The notes: generated by a model not told the origin, from the letters alone. Positions 35,560 through 44,450 are shown, counted from the stretch's first letter. The stretch is DNA of 64,000 nucleotides from Salinicoccus luteus DSM 17002 (GCF_000712035.1 NZ_JONV01000006.1:62001-126000), one strand, 5' to 3'. Numbers and translations: made by a program.

Positions 35560-37293
35560 ATGGATAGATCAAGAAGGAGAAGACAATTCAATCATAGGCT
35601 TGAAGAAGGTCATTCCGACAGGGAACGTTTCCGGTTCCCCCTGGATATGGATGATAAGGATGGCGATGAAGCCATAAAAAAACGTCCTGAGGCGCCAGGG
35701 GAGACACAGGAGAACAGCGATCCCATAAGGAAAGAACAGCAGAAATCGCTGTTGGGTGAAAGCCGCTATTCCAGGAAGAGACCAAGGAAAAATACGATCA
35801 GCAAAGCACGGCCAGTGCCTTCTGCAATCCATGGCTCGAAAGGGAATCCGAAGGCTGTAAAACAGGATGAGACAGAGACTTCGCCTGAAGATCAGAAATC
35901 CGGATACTCATCCCCGATTGTTGAAGGACTGAAAAGGGAAAGGCAAGAGCGTGAAAGAAAACAGCAGAAGCGTATGGAGGAAAGGGCGAAAAAGGCAGAG
36001 GCTGAGCGATCCATCGGCGTTGTGACCGGTCAGTCCGGCCAATCAAAGACTGGGGAGGAAGCGGCTGAAAAAACCACTGCCAGAGAGGATACCACCGACA
36101 AGAAATCCGTTTCTCCTTTCAATGTCATGATGACACCTTATGACAAGAATAAATACAGATCCAAAAATCAGAATCAGGCAAAACGGAGTGGCCCGAAAAA
36201 CACTTTGCCACCCCTACATATATTGGGCGAAGGTCAGAACAGCAGCTACGACAGCGTGGATGAAGCGCTCTCCGAGGAAATAGTTGCTGCTTTTGACGCT
36301 ATTGGTGTGCCTGTTAAAGTTGCTGCCTACAGAACCAATGGCATCGTCGGCCGCTATGAGCTTTCGATGGAAAGGAACTTCAAGCTGAATGTTGTCGGAA
36401 AGCTTAAGGAGCACCTGCTTTCCGAGTTGCCGTTCGATGACTTTAAACTGATCGTTCCCATTGCGGGAACAAGTAATATAGGCGTCGAGTTCATTCTGCC
36501 GGAGCCGTATCCGATACCTTTCAGTACGCTGTTTTCCTCCAGCAGCCTCAGACTCAGAAAGAATGACTTCAAATTTGTAGTGGGGAAGACAGTGGATGAC
36601 CAGATCTTCAGTTTTCCGTTGAAGAAGGCAGGCCAGGTATTGATCCATGGGGGGGAAGCCGCCCATTCATCTGCAGTGGTCGATAACATCCTCGTTTCCC
36701 TCATGATGAATCATAACCCAAGGGAACTTCAGGTCATGATCGCTTCCGACAAGGCCCATTACAAGGATTATGAAGGCCTACCGCATATGTTCAGTACGCC
36801 GAGGTCCATCACCGGTAAACATGTACTGCAGGATGTATTGGAAGAGCTGAACAATAGACATAACCAATTCAGGAGGGCACATGTGCGCAACCTGGACAGC
36901 TTCAATCAGCGGGTCAGCAATGAAGCCAAGAAAAGTGTCCTCGTGGTCGTCATCGACGATCTGGCAGAGCTGTTCGAACACAATAATCCCGAGGCCATAC
37001 GGGCTATCGTACAAATCCTGAAAAAAGGGAAGCCGCTCGGAATACACCTCATCATGAATCATTCAAGAAACGATGTGGGAATCCGTTTTGAACTGCTCCA
37101 GATGATGCAGACACGCATATCATTCAAGGATGAAAAATCCAAGGTTGTCGAAGGGGCGAAAGAGCTCACTGAAGGCAATGATATGCTGATTCAGATTCCC
37201 ACATCCAATAAACCGCTCCGCGTAAATGCCGGAGTGCTGTCCCAAGAAATCAAGGAAGATGTTCTCTCTCATCTGAAAGGGATATCCCAATGA
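35560..37293 (+). CDS. SftA/FtsK-like protein with destroyed Walker A motif
   Basis: 577 residues in the exact position of sftA (ytpS) between ytpR and murC. The first 220 residues are charged and low-complexity. About 225-345 aligns with the FtsK alpha region and about 345-575 with the motor domain. At the P-loop the usual GATGSGKS is replaced by GGEAAHSS (364-371), so the ATP-binding lysine is lost. The Walker B-like VVVIDDLAEL (Asp466, Asp467) and RRAHVRNLDSFN remain. No membrane helices and no DNA-reading gamma domain are present, and it is shorter than Bacillus SftA (about 950). It is probably a non-translocating DNA- or protein-binding relic. ATG 35560 follows AAGGGTGAGG. Confidence 0.82.
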   Translation: MDRSRRRRQFNHRLEEGHSDRERFRFPLDMDDKDGDEAIKKRPEAPGETQENSDPIRKEQQKSLLGESRYSRKRPRKNTISKARPVPSAIHGSKGNPKAVKQDETETSPEDQKSGYSSPIVEGLKRERQERERKQQKRMEERAKKAEAERSIGVVTGQSGQSKTGEEAAEKTTAREDTTDKKSVSPFNVMMTPYDKNKYRSKNQNQAKRSGPKNTLPPLHILGEGQNSSYDSVDEALSEEIVAAFDAIGVPVKVAAYRTNGIVGRYELSMERNFKLNVVGKLKEHLLSELPFDDFKLIVPIAGTSNIGVEFILPEPYPIPFSTLFSSSSLRLRKNDFKFVVGKTVDDQIFSFPLKKAGQVLIHGGEAAHSSAVVDNILVSLMMNHNPRELQVMIASDKAHYKDYEGLPHMFSTPRSITGKHVLQDVLEELNNRHNQFRRAHVRNLDSFNQRVSNEAKKSVLVVVIDDLAELFEHNNPEAIRAIVQILKKGKPLGIHLIMNHSRNDVGIRFELLQMMQTRISFKDEKSKVVEGAKELTEGNDMLIQIPTSNKPLRVNAGVLSQEIKEDVLSHLKGISQ

Positions 37294-37321
37294 ATCCATT
37301 TTATGAAAGTATGGTGAGCTC

Positions 37322-38620
37322 ATGGAAAAATATCATTTTATAGGAATCAAGGGCGCAGGCATGAGTGCGTTGGCCCAGGTACTTCATGACCTAGGTCATG
37401 AGGTCCAGGGGGCAGATATAGAAAAGGAAGTTTTTACTGAGCACCAGCTCAGGGACAAGGGCATAAGAATCCTGCCCTTTAATGAATCGAACATCGTTGA
37501 GGGCTTCACCTACATTGCAGGCAACGCCTTTGGGGATGATCATCCCGAAATCAGCGCCGCAAGAAAAAAAGGATATCCGGTCATACGCTACCATGAGTTC
37601 CTGTCGCAATTCATGAACCAGTTCACCTCGATAGCGGTCACTGGGGCCCACGGCAAGACTTCCACCACTGGTCTGCTCAGCCATGTGATGAATGGGGATG
37701 TGGATACGACATTCCTCATAGGCGATGGCACAGGTTTTGGTCTTGAGGACAGCAAATACTTCACTTTCGAATCCTGTGAATACAAGCGGCATTTTTTAAG
37801 CTATCATCCTGATTATGCCATCATCACCAACATAGATTTCGATCACCCGGACTATTTCAAGGATCTGCAGGATGTCATCGATGCATTTTCCGAAATGGCA
37901 AGCCAGGTCAAAAAAGCTGTGATCGCCTACGGGGGGGACAGCCATACAAGAAGCATGTCCTATGATGTCCCCGTCTACTTCTACGGTATTGGTGACAACT
38001 TCGACATCAGTGCCACCGACATTGAAGTTCTTCCCAACGGGACGCGCTTCAATGTCCATGTGGAAGGCGAGTTTCTGGACAGGTTTACGATTCCGATGTA
38101 CGGAGACCACCATGTTCTGAATTCCCTCGCTGTGATCACAGTCGGCTACCTGGAGAAGCTGGATATGGAGAACATCAAAAAGGCATTCATGACTTTCGGT
38201 GGAGTGAAGCGGCGTTTCAGTGAAACGTTCAGGAATGGTATGGTCATCGTCGATGATTATGCACATCACCCCAAAGAAATACAGGCCACCCTTGAGACGG
38301 CAAGGAAGAAATATAGTGGGAGGGAAATCGTCACAGTTTTCCAGCCCCACACCTTTTCCCGGACGGAAAAGTTCCTGAACGAGTTTGCAGAAGCCCTGTC
38401 CGCCTCCGACAAATCCTACATTGTGGATATTTTCGGTTCGGCAAGGGAGCAGGAGGGCGATCTGTCGAGCCGGGACCTTGTCGATCTGATCCCGGGGGCC
38501 GAACTTTTGGCAGAAGGGGAAATCGATAGGCTCAATTCTCATAAGGAAGCCGTCATCATCTTCATGGGGGCGGGGGACATCCAAAAATACGAAAAAAGAT
38601 TCACTGAGTTATTATCCTAA
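37322..38620 (+). CDS. murC: UDP-N-acetylmuramate--L-alanine ligase
   Basis: Adds L-alanine to UDP-N-acetylmuramic acid in the cytoplasm, the first peptide step of peptidoglycan synthesis. 432 residues. [12 protein letters not shown] binds the UDP part; GAHGKTSTT is the ATP P-loop (about 110-118); [10 protein letters not shown] and FQPHTFSRT are Mur ligase landmarks. It directly follows the SftA-like gene, as in related genomes. Confidence 0.97.
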   Translation: MEKYHFIGIKGAGMSALAQVLHDLGHEVQGADIEKEVFTEHQLRDKGIRILPFNESNIVEGFTYIAGNAFGDDHPEISAARKKGYPVIRYHEFLSQFMNQFTSIAVTGAHGKTSTTGLLSHVMNGDVDTTFLIGDGTGFGLEDSKYFTFESCEYKRHFLSYHPDYAIITNIDFDHPDYFKDLQDVIDAFSEMASQVKKAVIAYGGDSHTRSMSYDVPVYFYGIGDNFDISATDIEVLPNGTRFNVHVEGEFLDRFTIPMYGDHHVLNSLAVITVGYLEKLDMENIKKAFMTFGGVKRRFSETFRNGMVIVDDYAHHPKEIQATLETARKKYSGREIVTVFQPHTFSRTEKFLNEFAEALSASDKSYIVDIFGSAREQEGDLSSRDLVDLIPGAELLAEGEIDRLNSHKEAVIIFMGAGDIQKYEKRFTELLS

Positions 38621-38626
38621 TAAAAT

Positions 38627-38651
38627 GTTTATACCATTACCATTTGGGATA
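38627..38651 (+). promoter_or_regulatory. SigB-like promoter for ytxG-ytxH
   Basis: GTTTAT (38627-38632) and GGGATA (38646-38651) are 13 bp apart, just after murC. Bacillus ytxGHJ is a known general-stress (SigB, SigH) operon, which supports the reading. Confidence 0.45.
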
Positions 38652-38694
38652 AGTTAAAGAATGAATAACAAATAAAGATATAGATGGAGGCGTT

Positions 38695-39261
38695 ATGATG
38701 GATTGGCAAATAATTTTATATATTGCCGCAGGTGTTGCTGCTATTGCCTTCCTGATTCTTTGTATTGCTTTGGCAGTCGTACTGTTCTCAGTCAAGAAGA
38801 ATCTGGATCATGTAGCAAAGACACTTGATGGAGTAGAAGGACAGATTCAGGGCATTACACGGGAATCAACTGACCTGCTGCACAAGACGAACCGTCTGGC
38901 AGAGGATGTACAGGGTAAATCTGCTAAACTCAATTCTGTAGTGGATGCCGTACAAGGTATCGGGCAATCCATGAATAACCTGAATTCTTCGGTTGACCGG
39001 GTGACGAACTCAATCACTCACAACATATCACAGAATGAAGATAAGATTTCCCAAGTCGTACAATGGTCCAATGTCGCAATGGAAGTTGCAGACAAATGGC
39101 AGATGAGACAGAAGCGCAATAGTGCTTTCAACACGAAATATTCAACTACGGCTGAAGACGATCCGGATAATCTGCCGGTGGCTGTAAACCAGTCAGTGAC
39201 AACAAATGACAATCTCGATGAAGACCGTGTGAATGCTGGGCTTGATAACGACAGCAAATAA
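38695..39261 (+). CDS. ytxG: YtxG-like DUF948 protein
   Basis: 188 residues with one N-terminal transmembrane helix (about 6-32) and a long helical segment rich in heptads (DGVEGQIQGITRESTDLLHK, then NRLAEDVQGKSAKLN), the DUF948 pattern. B. subtilis YtxG is a general-stress protein of unknown function. Two adjacent ATG codons start the gene; the first at 38695 is used here. The stop overlaps an out-of-use ATG, and ytxH begins 14 bases later. Confidence 0.85.
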   Translation: MMDWQIILYIAAGVAAIAFLILCIALAVVLFSVKKNLDHVAKTLDGVEGQIQGITRESTDLLHKTNRLAEDVQGKSAKLNSVVDAVQGIGQSMNNLNSSVDRVTNSITHNISQNEDKISQVVQWSNVAMEVADKWQMRQKRNSAFNTKYSTTAEDDPDNLPVAVNQSVTTNDNLDEDRVNAGLDNDSK

Positions 39262-39275
39262 TGGGAGGTTCTTAT

Positions 39276-39752
39276 ATGGAAACCTATAACCGTGACCGGC
39301 ACCTTCATGGTGTCGAAGAATATGAGGAGCAGCTCAACCAGACGACCGGAAGGGATTTCTCCATCGGTCTTGCCGTCGGTCTTCTCGTTGGAACGATCGG
39401 TGGACTGCTGCTTGCACCAAAATCCGGGGATGCATTAAGGGATGACATTTCCGAGCAGACCCAGAAGTTTTCCAAAACCAAGGAGAGCGGCAGTGGGGAA
39501 GGTGCAGACTTCAAAGAGAAAGTACAGGACAAGACAAATCAACTGCGTGACAAGATGGAAGACAAGAAAGGCGACATCTCAGCCAAGAAAAGCGAAATGG
39601 ATGAGAAGAAGAGGGTGAAATCCCTCGATGAATCTGCAGTCAAGGCACAGAAGGATGCGATTCAGGAAGAAGTGAATGAACCGCATACTGATGATCCGAG
39701 GACAGTGGATATGTCGAAATACGCTGAAAAGCTTGACGAAGACAAAAAATAG
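39276..39752 (+). CDS. ytxH: YtxH domain stress protein
   Basis: 158 residues. The YtxH domain comprises the glycine-rich single helix FSIGLAVGLLVGTIGGLLLA followed by PKSGDALRDDISEQ, then a charged helical tail. ATG 39276 has GGGAGG at 39263-39268; an ATG at 39261 overlaps the ytxG stop but lies on that site. The partner gene ytxJ of Bacillus is absent, as aroA follows directly. Confidence 0.87.
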   Translation: METYNRDRHLHGVEEYEEQLNQTTGRDFSIGLAVGLLVGTIGGLLLAPKSGDALRDDISEQTQKFSKTKESGSGEGADFKEKVQDKTNQLRDKMEDKKGDISAKKSEMDEKKRVKSLDESAVKAQKDAIQEEVNEPHTDDPRTVDMSKYAEKLDEDKK

Positions 39753-39776
39753 TAATAACATGATATCATTATTTTT

Positions 39777-39808
39777 CAACCACATGTTTCGGCATGTGGT
39801 TGATTTTA
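39777..39808 (+). terminator. Terminator between ytxH and aroA
   Basis: CAACCACATG (39777-39786) and CATGTGGTTG (39793-39802) form a perfect stem, followed by ATTTTA. The T tract is short. Confidence 0.6.
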
Positions 39809-39821
39809 TGAGGTGGACAAT

Positions 39822-40841
39822 ATGAATCAGGATGATGCTTTGGACAGGGAAAAATTGATGGAGATCGATATGGCCCTATTGGATCTGTTGGACGAAAGGG
39901 CCGCAATAACCGGCCATTCCGGGGACAGAATCGATGGCGCGGGCCATTACAGCAGACTGCTGGCCAATTATGAAGGCATGTATGATGCCGCTTTTGTACA
40001 GGATCTGCTCGAAAACCTGACCGATGCATCCTCCAGGCAGGCAAGTGCGGAAGACCCGCCGCCCCTGCTCGTCTCGAGGGCTCATCAGAGTGCGGATACG
40101 ATCGTCAGGATTGGTGATGCTGAAATAGGCGGAGATGCACCTGCCCATATATTCGGCCCCTGTGCAGTTGAATCCTACAGACAGGTTGCAGAAGTGGCAT
40201 CGGCCCTCAAACAGAAAGGCCTGAAGATGATCAGGGGTGGGGCATTCAAACCCCGCACTTCACCATATGACTTTCAGGGTCTGGGGCAGGAAGGCCTCGA
40301 AATACTGAAGGAGATAAAAGAAACGCATGGCCTCGCAGTGGTCAGCGAAATTGTAGCTCCAGAGCATGTCACCATGGCTGAGGACCATCTGGATGCGTTC
40401 CAGATCGGGGCACGCAACATGCAGAATTTCGAACTGCTCAAAGCAGTGGGGCGTTCCCAGAAGCCTGTGATACTGAAAAGGGGCATGAGTGCTACGATAG
40501 AAGAGTTCCTCTATGCCGCCGAATATATATTGGCTGAAGGCAATGGAAATGTCGTCTTCTGCGAACGGGGTATACGGACATTCGAAAAGAGCACAAGGAA
40601 CACGCTGGATATATCGGCTGTCCCTCTGCTCAAGCAGGCGAGCCACCTGCCTGTCCTAGTGGATGTCACACATTCCACAGGGAGGAAGGAAATCATGTCA
40701 GATTGTGCCAAAGCGGCACTTGCAGCAGGCGCCGATGGCATAATGGCCGAAGTCCATCCAAATCCAGCTATTGCTCTGAGTGACAGGGCGCAGCAGATGT
40801 CTCTTGAGGAATTCGATAATTTTCATTTTAGTCTTATTTAA
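39822..40841 (+). CDS. aroA: 3-deoxy-7-phosphoheptulonate synthase with degenerate chorismate mutase domain
   Basis: Makes DAHP, the first step of the shikimate pathway. 339 residues. The DAHP synthase domain (about 88-339) is typical of the KDO8P-like class: FGPCAVESY, GGAFKPRTSPYDFQGLG, RNMQNFELL, LKRGM and VDVTHSTGR. The N-terminal region should be an AroQ chorismate mutase regulatory domain. Here the segment that normally reads IGxxK...RE is replaced by TGHSGDRIDGAGHYSRLL, so the catalytic Lys and Glu cannot be placed. ATG 39822 follows GAGGTGG. The gene precedes ccpA as in Bacillus. Confidence 0.9.
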   Translation: MNQDDALDREKLMEIDMALLDLLDERAAITGHSGDRIDGAGHYSRLLANYEGMYDAAFVQDLLENLTDASSRQASAEDPPPLLVSRAHQSADTIVRIGDAEIGGDAPAHIFGPCAVESYRQVAEVASALKQKGLKMIRGGAFKPRTSPYDFQGLGQEGLEILKEIKETHGLAVVSEIVAPEHVTMAEDHLDAFQIGARNMQNFELLKAVGRSQKPVILKRGMSATIEEFLYAAEYILAEGNGNVVFCERGIRTFEKSTRNTLDISAVPLLKQASHLPVLVDVTHSTGRKEIMSDCAKAALAAGADGIMAEVHPNPAIALSDRAQQMSLEEFDNFHFSLI

Positions 40842-40843
40842 CC

Positions 40844-40872
40844 ATGACGAAACTTTACAGTCATGTTATTAT
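40844..40872 (+). promoter_or_regulatory. Promoter of ccpA
   Basis: ATGACG (40844-40849) and TATTAT (40867-40872) with a 17-bp spacer, located just after the aroA stop. The predicted start falls at the cre-like site. Confidence 0.4.
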
Positions 40873-40877
40873 AGTAC

Positions 40878-40891
40878 AAAAAGCGCTTTCA
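40878..40891 (+). promoter_or_regulatory. cre-like site at the ccpA start
   Basis: AAAAAGCGCTTTCA matches the CcpA operator TGAAAGCGCTTTCA in 12 of 14 positions; only one half-site is complete. It lies at the expected transcription start, as in an autorepressor. Confidence 0.4.
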
Positions 40892-40911
40892 AAAGCGTGC
40901 GGGGGTGCAAT

Positions 40912-41901
40912 ATGACGGTTACCATATATGATGTTGCCAGAGAGGCCAAAGTGTCGATGGCAACAGTTTCCAGAGTGCTTAACGGGAATCCCAACGTCAA
41001 GCCAGAAACAAGAAAAAAGGTTAAAGATGTTATTGAAAGGCTGGACTATCGTCCAAATGCTGTGGCACGCGGTCTGGCAAGCAAGAAGACGACGACTGTC
41101 GGTGTCATCATACCGGATATTTCAAACTTGTACTATTCATCTCTGGCACGTGGTCTGGATGATATTGCCGAGATGTATAACTATCAGATCATCATTACGA
41201 ACACAGACAACGATCCGGAAAAGGAAAGGGACGCCTTCCTTGGTCTTGTCAGCAAGCAGGTCGATGGTATCGTCTTCCTGGGCGGTGCATTGAACGAGGA
41301 GACGCTCAATGACATAAAGAGTTCCCATCTCCCAGTCGTCATATGCGGCACCAGCGAAAAGGACGAAAACATGCCATCAGTCAATATAGACTACTATGAA
41401 GCCATCAAGGAGGCTGCTTCAAAGTTCCTTGATGAAGGCGCCGGACAGATTGCATTTGTCAAAGCGGCCTATTCCGAACAGCTGGAGCGTCACATTGAAG
41501 AAGGCATAAAAGCGGCCTATAAGGAGCAGGGGAAGGACTTCGATGATCAGTACATCCTTTCCGCAGCTGAAGACTACCAATCCGGAAAATCCCTGTTTGA
41601 CGAGATACAGGAGCTGAAAGCCGATGTTGTGATTACAATGAGTGATGAAACAGCCATCGGGGTGCTCCACGGTGCGATGGACAACAACATTGCGGTACCG
41701 GATGAAATACAGATTATGAGCTGCAGCAATACACGCCTGGTGAATATGGTAAGGCCGCCGCTGTCGAGTGTGGCGCTGCCATTGTATGATATCGGGGCTG
41801 TCGGAATGCGTCTGCTCACCAAATACATGAATGAAGAAACTGTGGAAGAGGCGAACGTCATCCTTCCCTATAAAATCGAATACCGGGCAACAACGAAATA
41901 G
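40912..41901 (+). CDS. ccpA: Catabolite control protein A
   Basis: LacI/GalR regulator that, with HPr-Ser-P, represses or activates carbon genes at cre sites. 329 residues. The helix-turn-helix IYDVAREAKVSMATVSRVLNG and hinge NAVARGLASKKTTTVG are canonical CcpA; VIIPDISNLYYS begins the sugar-binding-like core. ATG 40912 is preceded by GGGGGTG. It follows aroA and lies by the acetate genes, as in Bacillus. It ends in a 21-bp palindromic terminator. Confidence 0.95.
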   Translation: MTVTIYDVAREAKVSMATVSRVLNGNPNVKPETRKKVKDVIERLDYRPNAVARGLASKKTTTVGVIIPDISNLYYSSLARGLDDIAEMYNYQIIITNTDNDPEKERDAFLGLVSKQVDGIVFLGGALNEETLNDIKSSHLPVVICGTSEKDENMPSVNIDYYEAIKEAASKFLDEGAGQIAFVKAAYSEQLERHIEEGIKAAYKEQGKDFDDQYILSAAEDYQSGKSLFDEIQELKADVVITMSDETAIGVLHGAMDNNIAVPDEIQIMSCSNTRLVNMVRPPLSSVALPLYDIGAVGMRLLTKYMNEETVEEANVILPYKIEYRATTK

Positions 41902-41938
41902 AAAAGACGGACTCCGAGAGTCCGTCTTTTCTATTTCG
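41894..41938. terminator. 21-bp palindromic terminator between ccpA and acuC
   Basis: Arms 41894-41914 and 41918-41938 are perfectly complementary around a three-base loop, and include the ccpA stop codon. It should work in both directions. Confidence 0.85.
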
Positions 41939-41954
41939 CCAAACCCTGCATTGA

Positions 41955-43106
41955 TTATTGCTCCTCCAGGTGGAGCATGGCCCTGCTGAGCATGCTGCGG
42001 TTCTTTTCACTGATTTCTTCGCGACGCGGGATATCGTTGTAGTCGGTCAGCACGTCCTCCCATTTTTCAGGGAAGTCGACCGGGCTCTTCGAACGGTACT
42101 GCTCCATGAATGCCTCCGGCAGCGGACCGCGCGGAGCGGGGATGCCGGTCATGCTGAGCCATATTTGGGCCCACATGCGGGGGACGACCTGCCAAATGTT
42201 GTAGCCGCCGCCACCGACAGCGATCCATTTGCCATCCGTATACTTGTCGGCCATCTGATTGACAAACCGGGGGATTTCCTCGAAGGTTCTGGAAGTCAGT
42301 GCCAGGTGGGTCATCGGATCCCTGAAATGTGCATCGACACCATTCTGGCTGAATATCACATCCGGCTGGAATTTTTTGATTGCCGCCTCGAGCGTTTCCT
42401 TGAATATTTCCAGGAAGGAATCATCTTCGGTAAACGCATCTATGGGCAGATTGACGGCAAAACCGAATCCCTCTTCCGTACCCCGTTCCGTCAGACTGCC
42501 GGTCCCCGGAAACAGGTAGCGTCCTGTTTCGTGGATGGAATAGGTCATGACTTCGTTTGTATCATAGAATATCCATTGCACACCGTCACCATGATGGGCA
42601 TCGGTATCGATGTAGAGTACACGTTTGCCATACTTTTTTCTGATGTATTCTATGGCGACCGCCGAATCATTATAGACGCAGAAGCCGCTTGCCCGTCCAC
42701 TGAAGCCATGATGCAGGCCTCCAGCAAGGCTGAGGGCCTTATCCGTCCTGCCGTCCATTACAGCCTCCACAGCGCTCAATGTGGCGCCTACAAGCATGCG
42801 GCTCTTCTCATGCATGCCTTCGAAACTTGGGGTATCCTCCGTGTTGAGGCCATAGCTTTCCATCTTGTCTTCAGGCAGTTTCCCTTCACCTGCAAGCTTC
42901 ACCGCTTCGATAAAATCCTTCTTGTGCACCAGTTCGAGCTCTTTGTCAGTCGCTTCACGCGGCCTGATGATATCCGAGGGGCTGAGATGACCCGACGCCA
43001 TCAATAGATCGGTCGTCATCTTCAGCCTCATCTGATTGAAGGGGTGGGTAGAGTGGAAGCGGTACTTGAGCAATGCATCATCATATACATAAAGTGGTCT
43101 TGTCAT
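41955..43106 (-). CDS. acuC: AcuC, acetoin utilisation/histone-deacetylase-like protein deacetylase
   Basis: 383-residue zinc deacetylase of the class I HDAC fold. DTDAHHGDGVQ carries the charge-relay and zinc residues, SIHETGRYLFPGTG and GGGGYN are further active-site motifs. In B. subtilis AcuC removes the acetyl group that AcuA places on acetyl-CoA synthetase. It overlaps acuB by 4 nt; the cluster acuA-acuB-acuC is divergent from acsA, the target. Confidence 0.95.
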   Translation of the reverse strand: MTRPLYVYDDALLKYRFHSTHPFNQMRLKMTTDLLMASGHLSPSDIIRPREATDKELELVHKKDFIEAVKLAGEGKLPEDKMESYGLNTEDTPSFEGMHEKSRMLVGATLSAVEAVMDGRTDKALSLAGGLHHGFSGRASGFCVYNDSAVAIEYIRKKYGKRVLYIDTDAHHGDGVQWIFYDTNEVMTYSIHETGRYLFPGTGSLTERGTEEGFGFAVNLPIDAFTEDDSFLEIFKETLEAAIKKFQPDVIFSQNGVDAHFRDPMTHLALTSRTFEEIPRFVNQMADKYTDGKWIAVGGGGYNIWQVVPRMWAQIWLSMTGIPAPRGPLPEAFMEQYRSKSPVDFPEKWEDVLTDYNDIPRREEISEKNRSMLSRAMLHLEEQ

Positions 43107-43744
43107 TGGCCCATCTGTGAGGGTTCAAGGACGGTGAACCCTCTGTCTTTGAGTGTATCGATGGCTTTTCTCGGATTCATTGCCTGTACCCGCAGCACAA
43201 TTGTTTTGTACCCCTTCTTCTCCTTGTTTTTATAGACGGAGATGCTTACTATCTTTATGTTGAGGTCCTTGAATACCTTGCCGATATCATAGATGACGCC
43301 GGTGCGGTCCTCCACCTCGACTTCTATTATGGAGCCGGGCTCAGTAATTCCCGTCAGTTCCAGATAGGTATTGAGCATATCCTTTTGGGTGATGATGCCT
43401 ACAATCCTGCCATTTCTGAGGACAGGTATCGCCCCGATTGCATAGTGGTAGAAATCGAGCGCAATCTCCTCGACGAAATCCAGCGGATGACAATAGGTGA
43501 CCCGTTTGCGCATTATCCTCGATATGGGCACTTTCAGTGTAAAATCCGGATCGTCATCTGAAAGGACCGAGGGCAGTGTCAGTTTTATGTCCCTGTCGGA
43601 GACGATGCCCACGAGATTCTCCTCCTCATCAACGAGTGGGATGTGACGGAATGAGTAGGCACTCATCATATTCAATGCATCTTCAATCGTGTGCTCGGGC
43701 GTCAATGTCCTGACCGGACTGGTCATAATTCTTTCAACTAGCAT
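43103..43744 (-). CDS. acuB: AcuB, CBS-CBS-ACT domain protein
   Basis: 213 residues: two CBS domains (about 1-60 and 70-130, beginning MTSPVRTLTPEHTIEDALNM and containing GIITQKDML) and an ACT domain (about 140-210, VEVEDRTGVIYDIGKVF). CBS pairs commonly bind adenylates and ACT domains amino acids, so it may sense energy state for the AcuA/AcuC circuit; its molecular role is undefined. Four-nt overlap with acuC and about ten bases from acuA. Confidence 0.92.
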   Translation of the reverse strand: MLVERIMTSPVRTLTPEHTIEDALNMMSAYSFRHIPLVDEEENLVGIVSDRDIKLTLPSVLSDDDPDFTLKVPISRIMRKRVTYCHPLDFVEEIALDFYHYAIGAIPVLRNGRIVGIITQKDMLNTYLELTGITEPGSIIEVEVEDRTGVIYDIGKVFKDLNIKIVSISVYKNKEKKGYKTIVLRVQAMNPRKAIDTLKDRGFTVLEPSQMGQ

Positions 43745-43754
43745 TTCTCTCCTC

Positions 43755-44387
43755 CTAGAAAAAAAAGCGGTTTTTGAATCTCAGCTTATCAAAAGCCATC
43801 ATCTGTTCCTCTTTGATATTTTTCCCTACACGTGCCATGAGCGTATTGGCGGGGTGGCCGGTGATTTCCGGGTCGTTCGTCTGAAAGACCTCGAATCCGA
43901 CGCTTGCCATCAGCCTGATCATCAGATCTTTATATTCATACACATCGAGACCGCTGTTCTTAAGATCCCAATGCCAGTAGTATTCTGTTGTGATAATGAT
44001 GTAATTTTCCATGAATGCATCCTGCATGGAAAGGCTCAGCAGGCGTTTGCCGAGACCGAAACTGCGGTAGTCCAGACTGATCTCAATGGCACCGAGCTCC
44101 ATGATATAGGGGAGATTGCCATCAGACCAGCGTTCCATGGGATCCGGGTGGAGGTAGGTCACATAGCCGATAATGTGATTCCCCTCCCTGATAATCAGGA
44201 TCCGACCTTCTTCCAGTTCGGCGATTTCCTTTATCGCTTCGAACTGCTCAATCGGTGGGCGGAAAGCATCAAGACCATCATCAAATGTGAAGGCGGAAAG
44301 CTCTTTGGCGGTCAGGGGTCCTTCAAGTATAAATGAGTGATTTTCCGTCTCGTACTCTTCTTTATAATAAGTCTTTGTGTGATGCAA
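43755..44387 (-). CDS. acuA: AcuA, acetyl-CoA synthetase acetyltransferase
   Basis: 210-residue GNAT acetyltransferase. The acetyl-CoA loop region is LDYRSFGLGKRLLSLSM. In B. subtilis AcuA acetylates and inactivates AcsA. The start codon is TTG at 44387 (TTG CAT CAC ACA), preceded by AGGAGGG on the minus strand. It is the first gene of acuABC and diverges from acsA across about 100 bp. Confidence 0.92.
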   Translation of the reverse strand: MHHTKTYYKEEYETENHSFILEGPLTAKELSAFTFDDGLDAFRPPIEQFEAIKEIAELEEGRILIIREGNHIIGYVTYLHPDPMERWSDGNLPYIMELGAIEISLDYRSFGLGKRLLSLSMQDAFMENYIIITTEYYWHWDLKNSGLDVYEYKDLMIRLMASVGFEVFQTNDPEITGHPANTLMARVGKNIKEEQMMAFDKLRFKNRFFF

Positions 44388-44420
44388 AAAGAAGCCCTCC
44401 TGGATTTTATTTTAATTATT

Positions 44421-44450
44421 TTGAAAAATGGTTCTATTCTATTATATAAT
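44421..44450 (+). promoter_or_regulatory. Promoter of acsA
   Basis: TTGAAA (44421-44426) and TATAAT (44445-44450) with an 18-bp spacer. A TG...CA-bounded AT-rich stretch just downstream (44457-44472) only weakly resembles cre. Confidence 0.65.
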
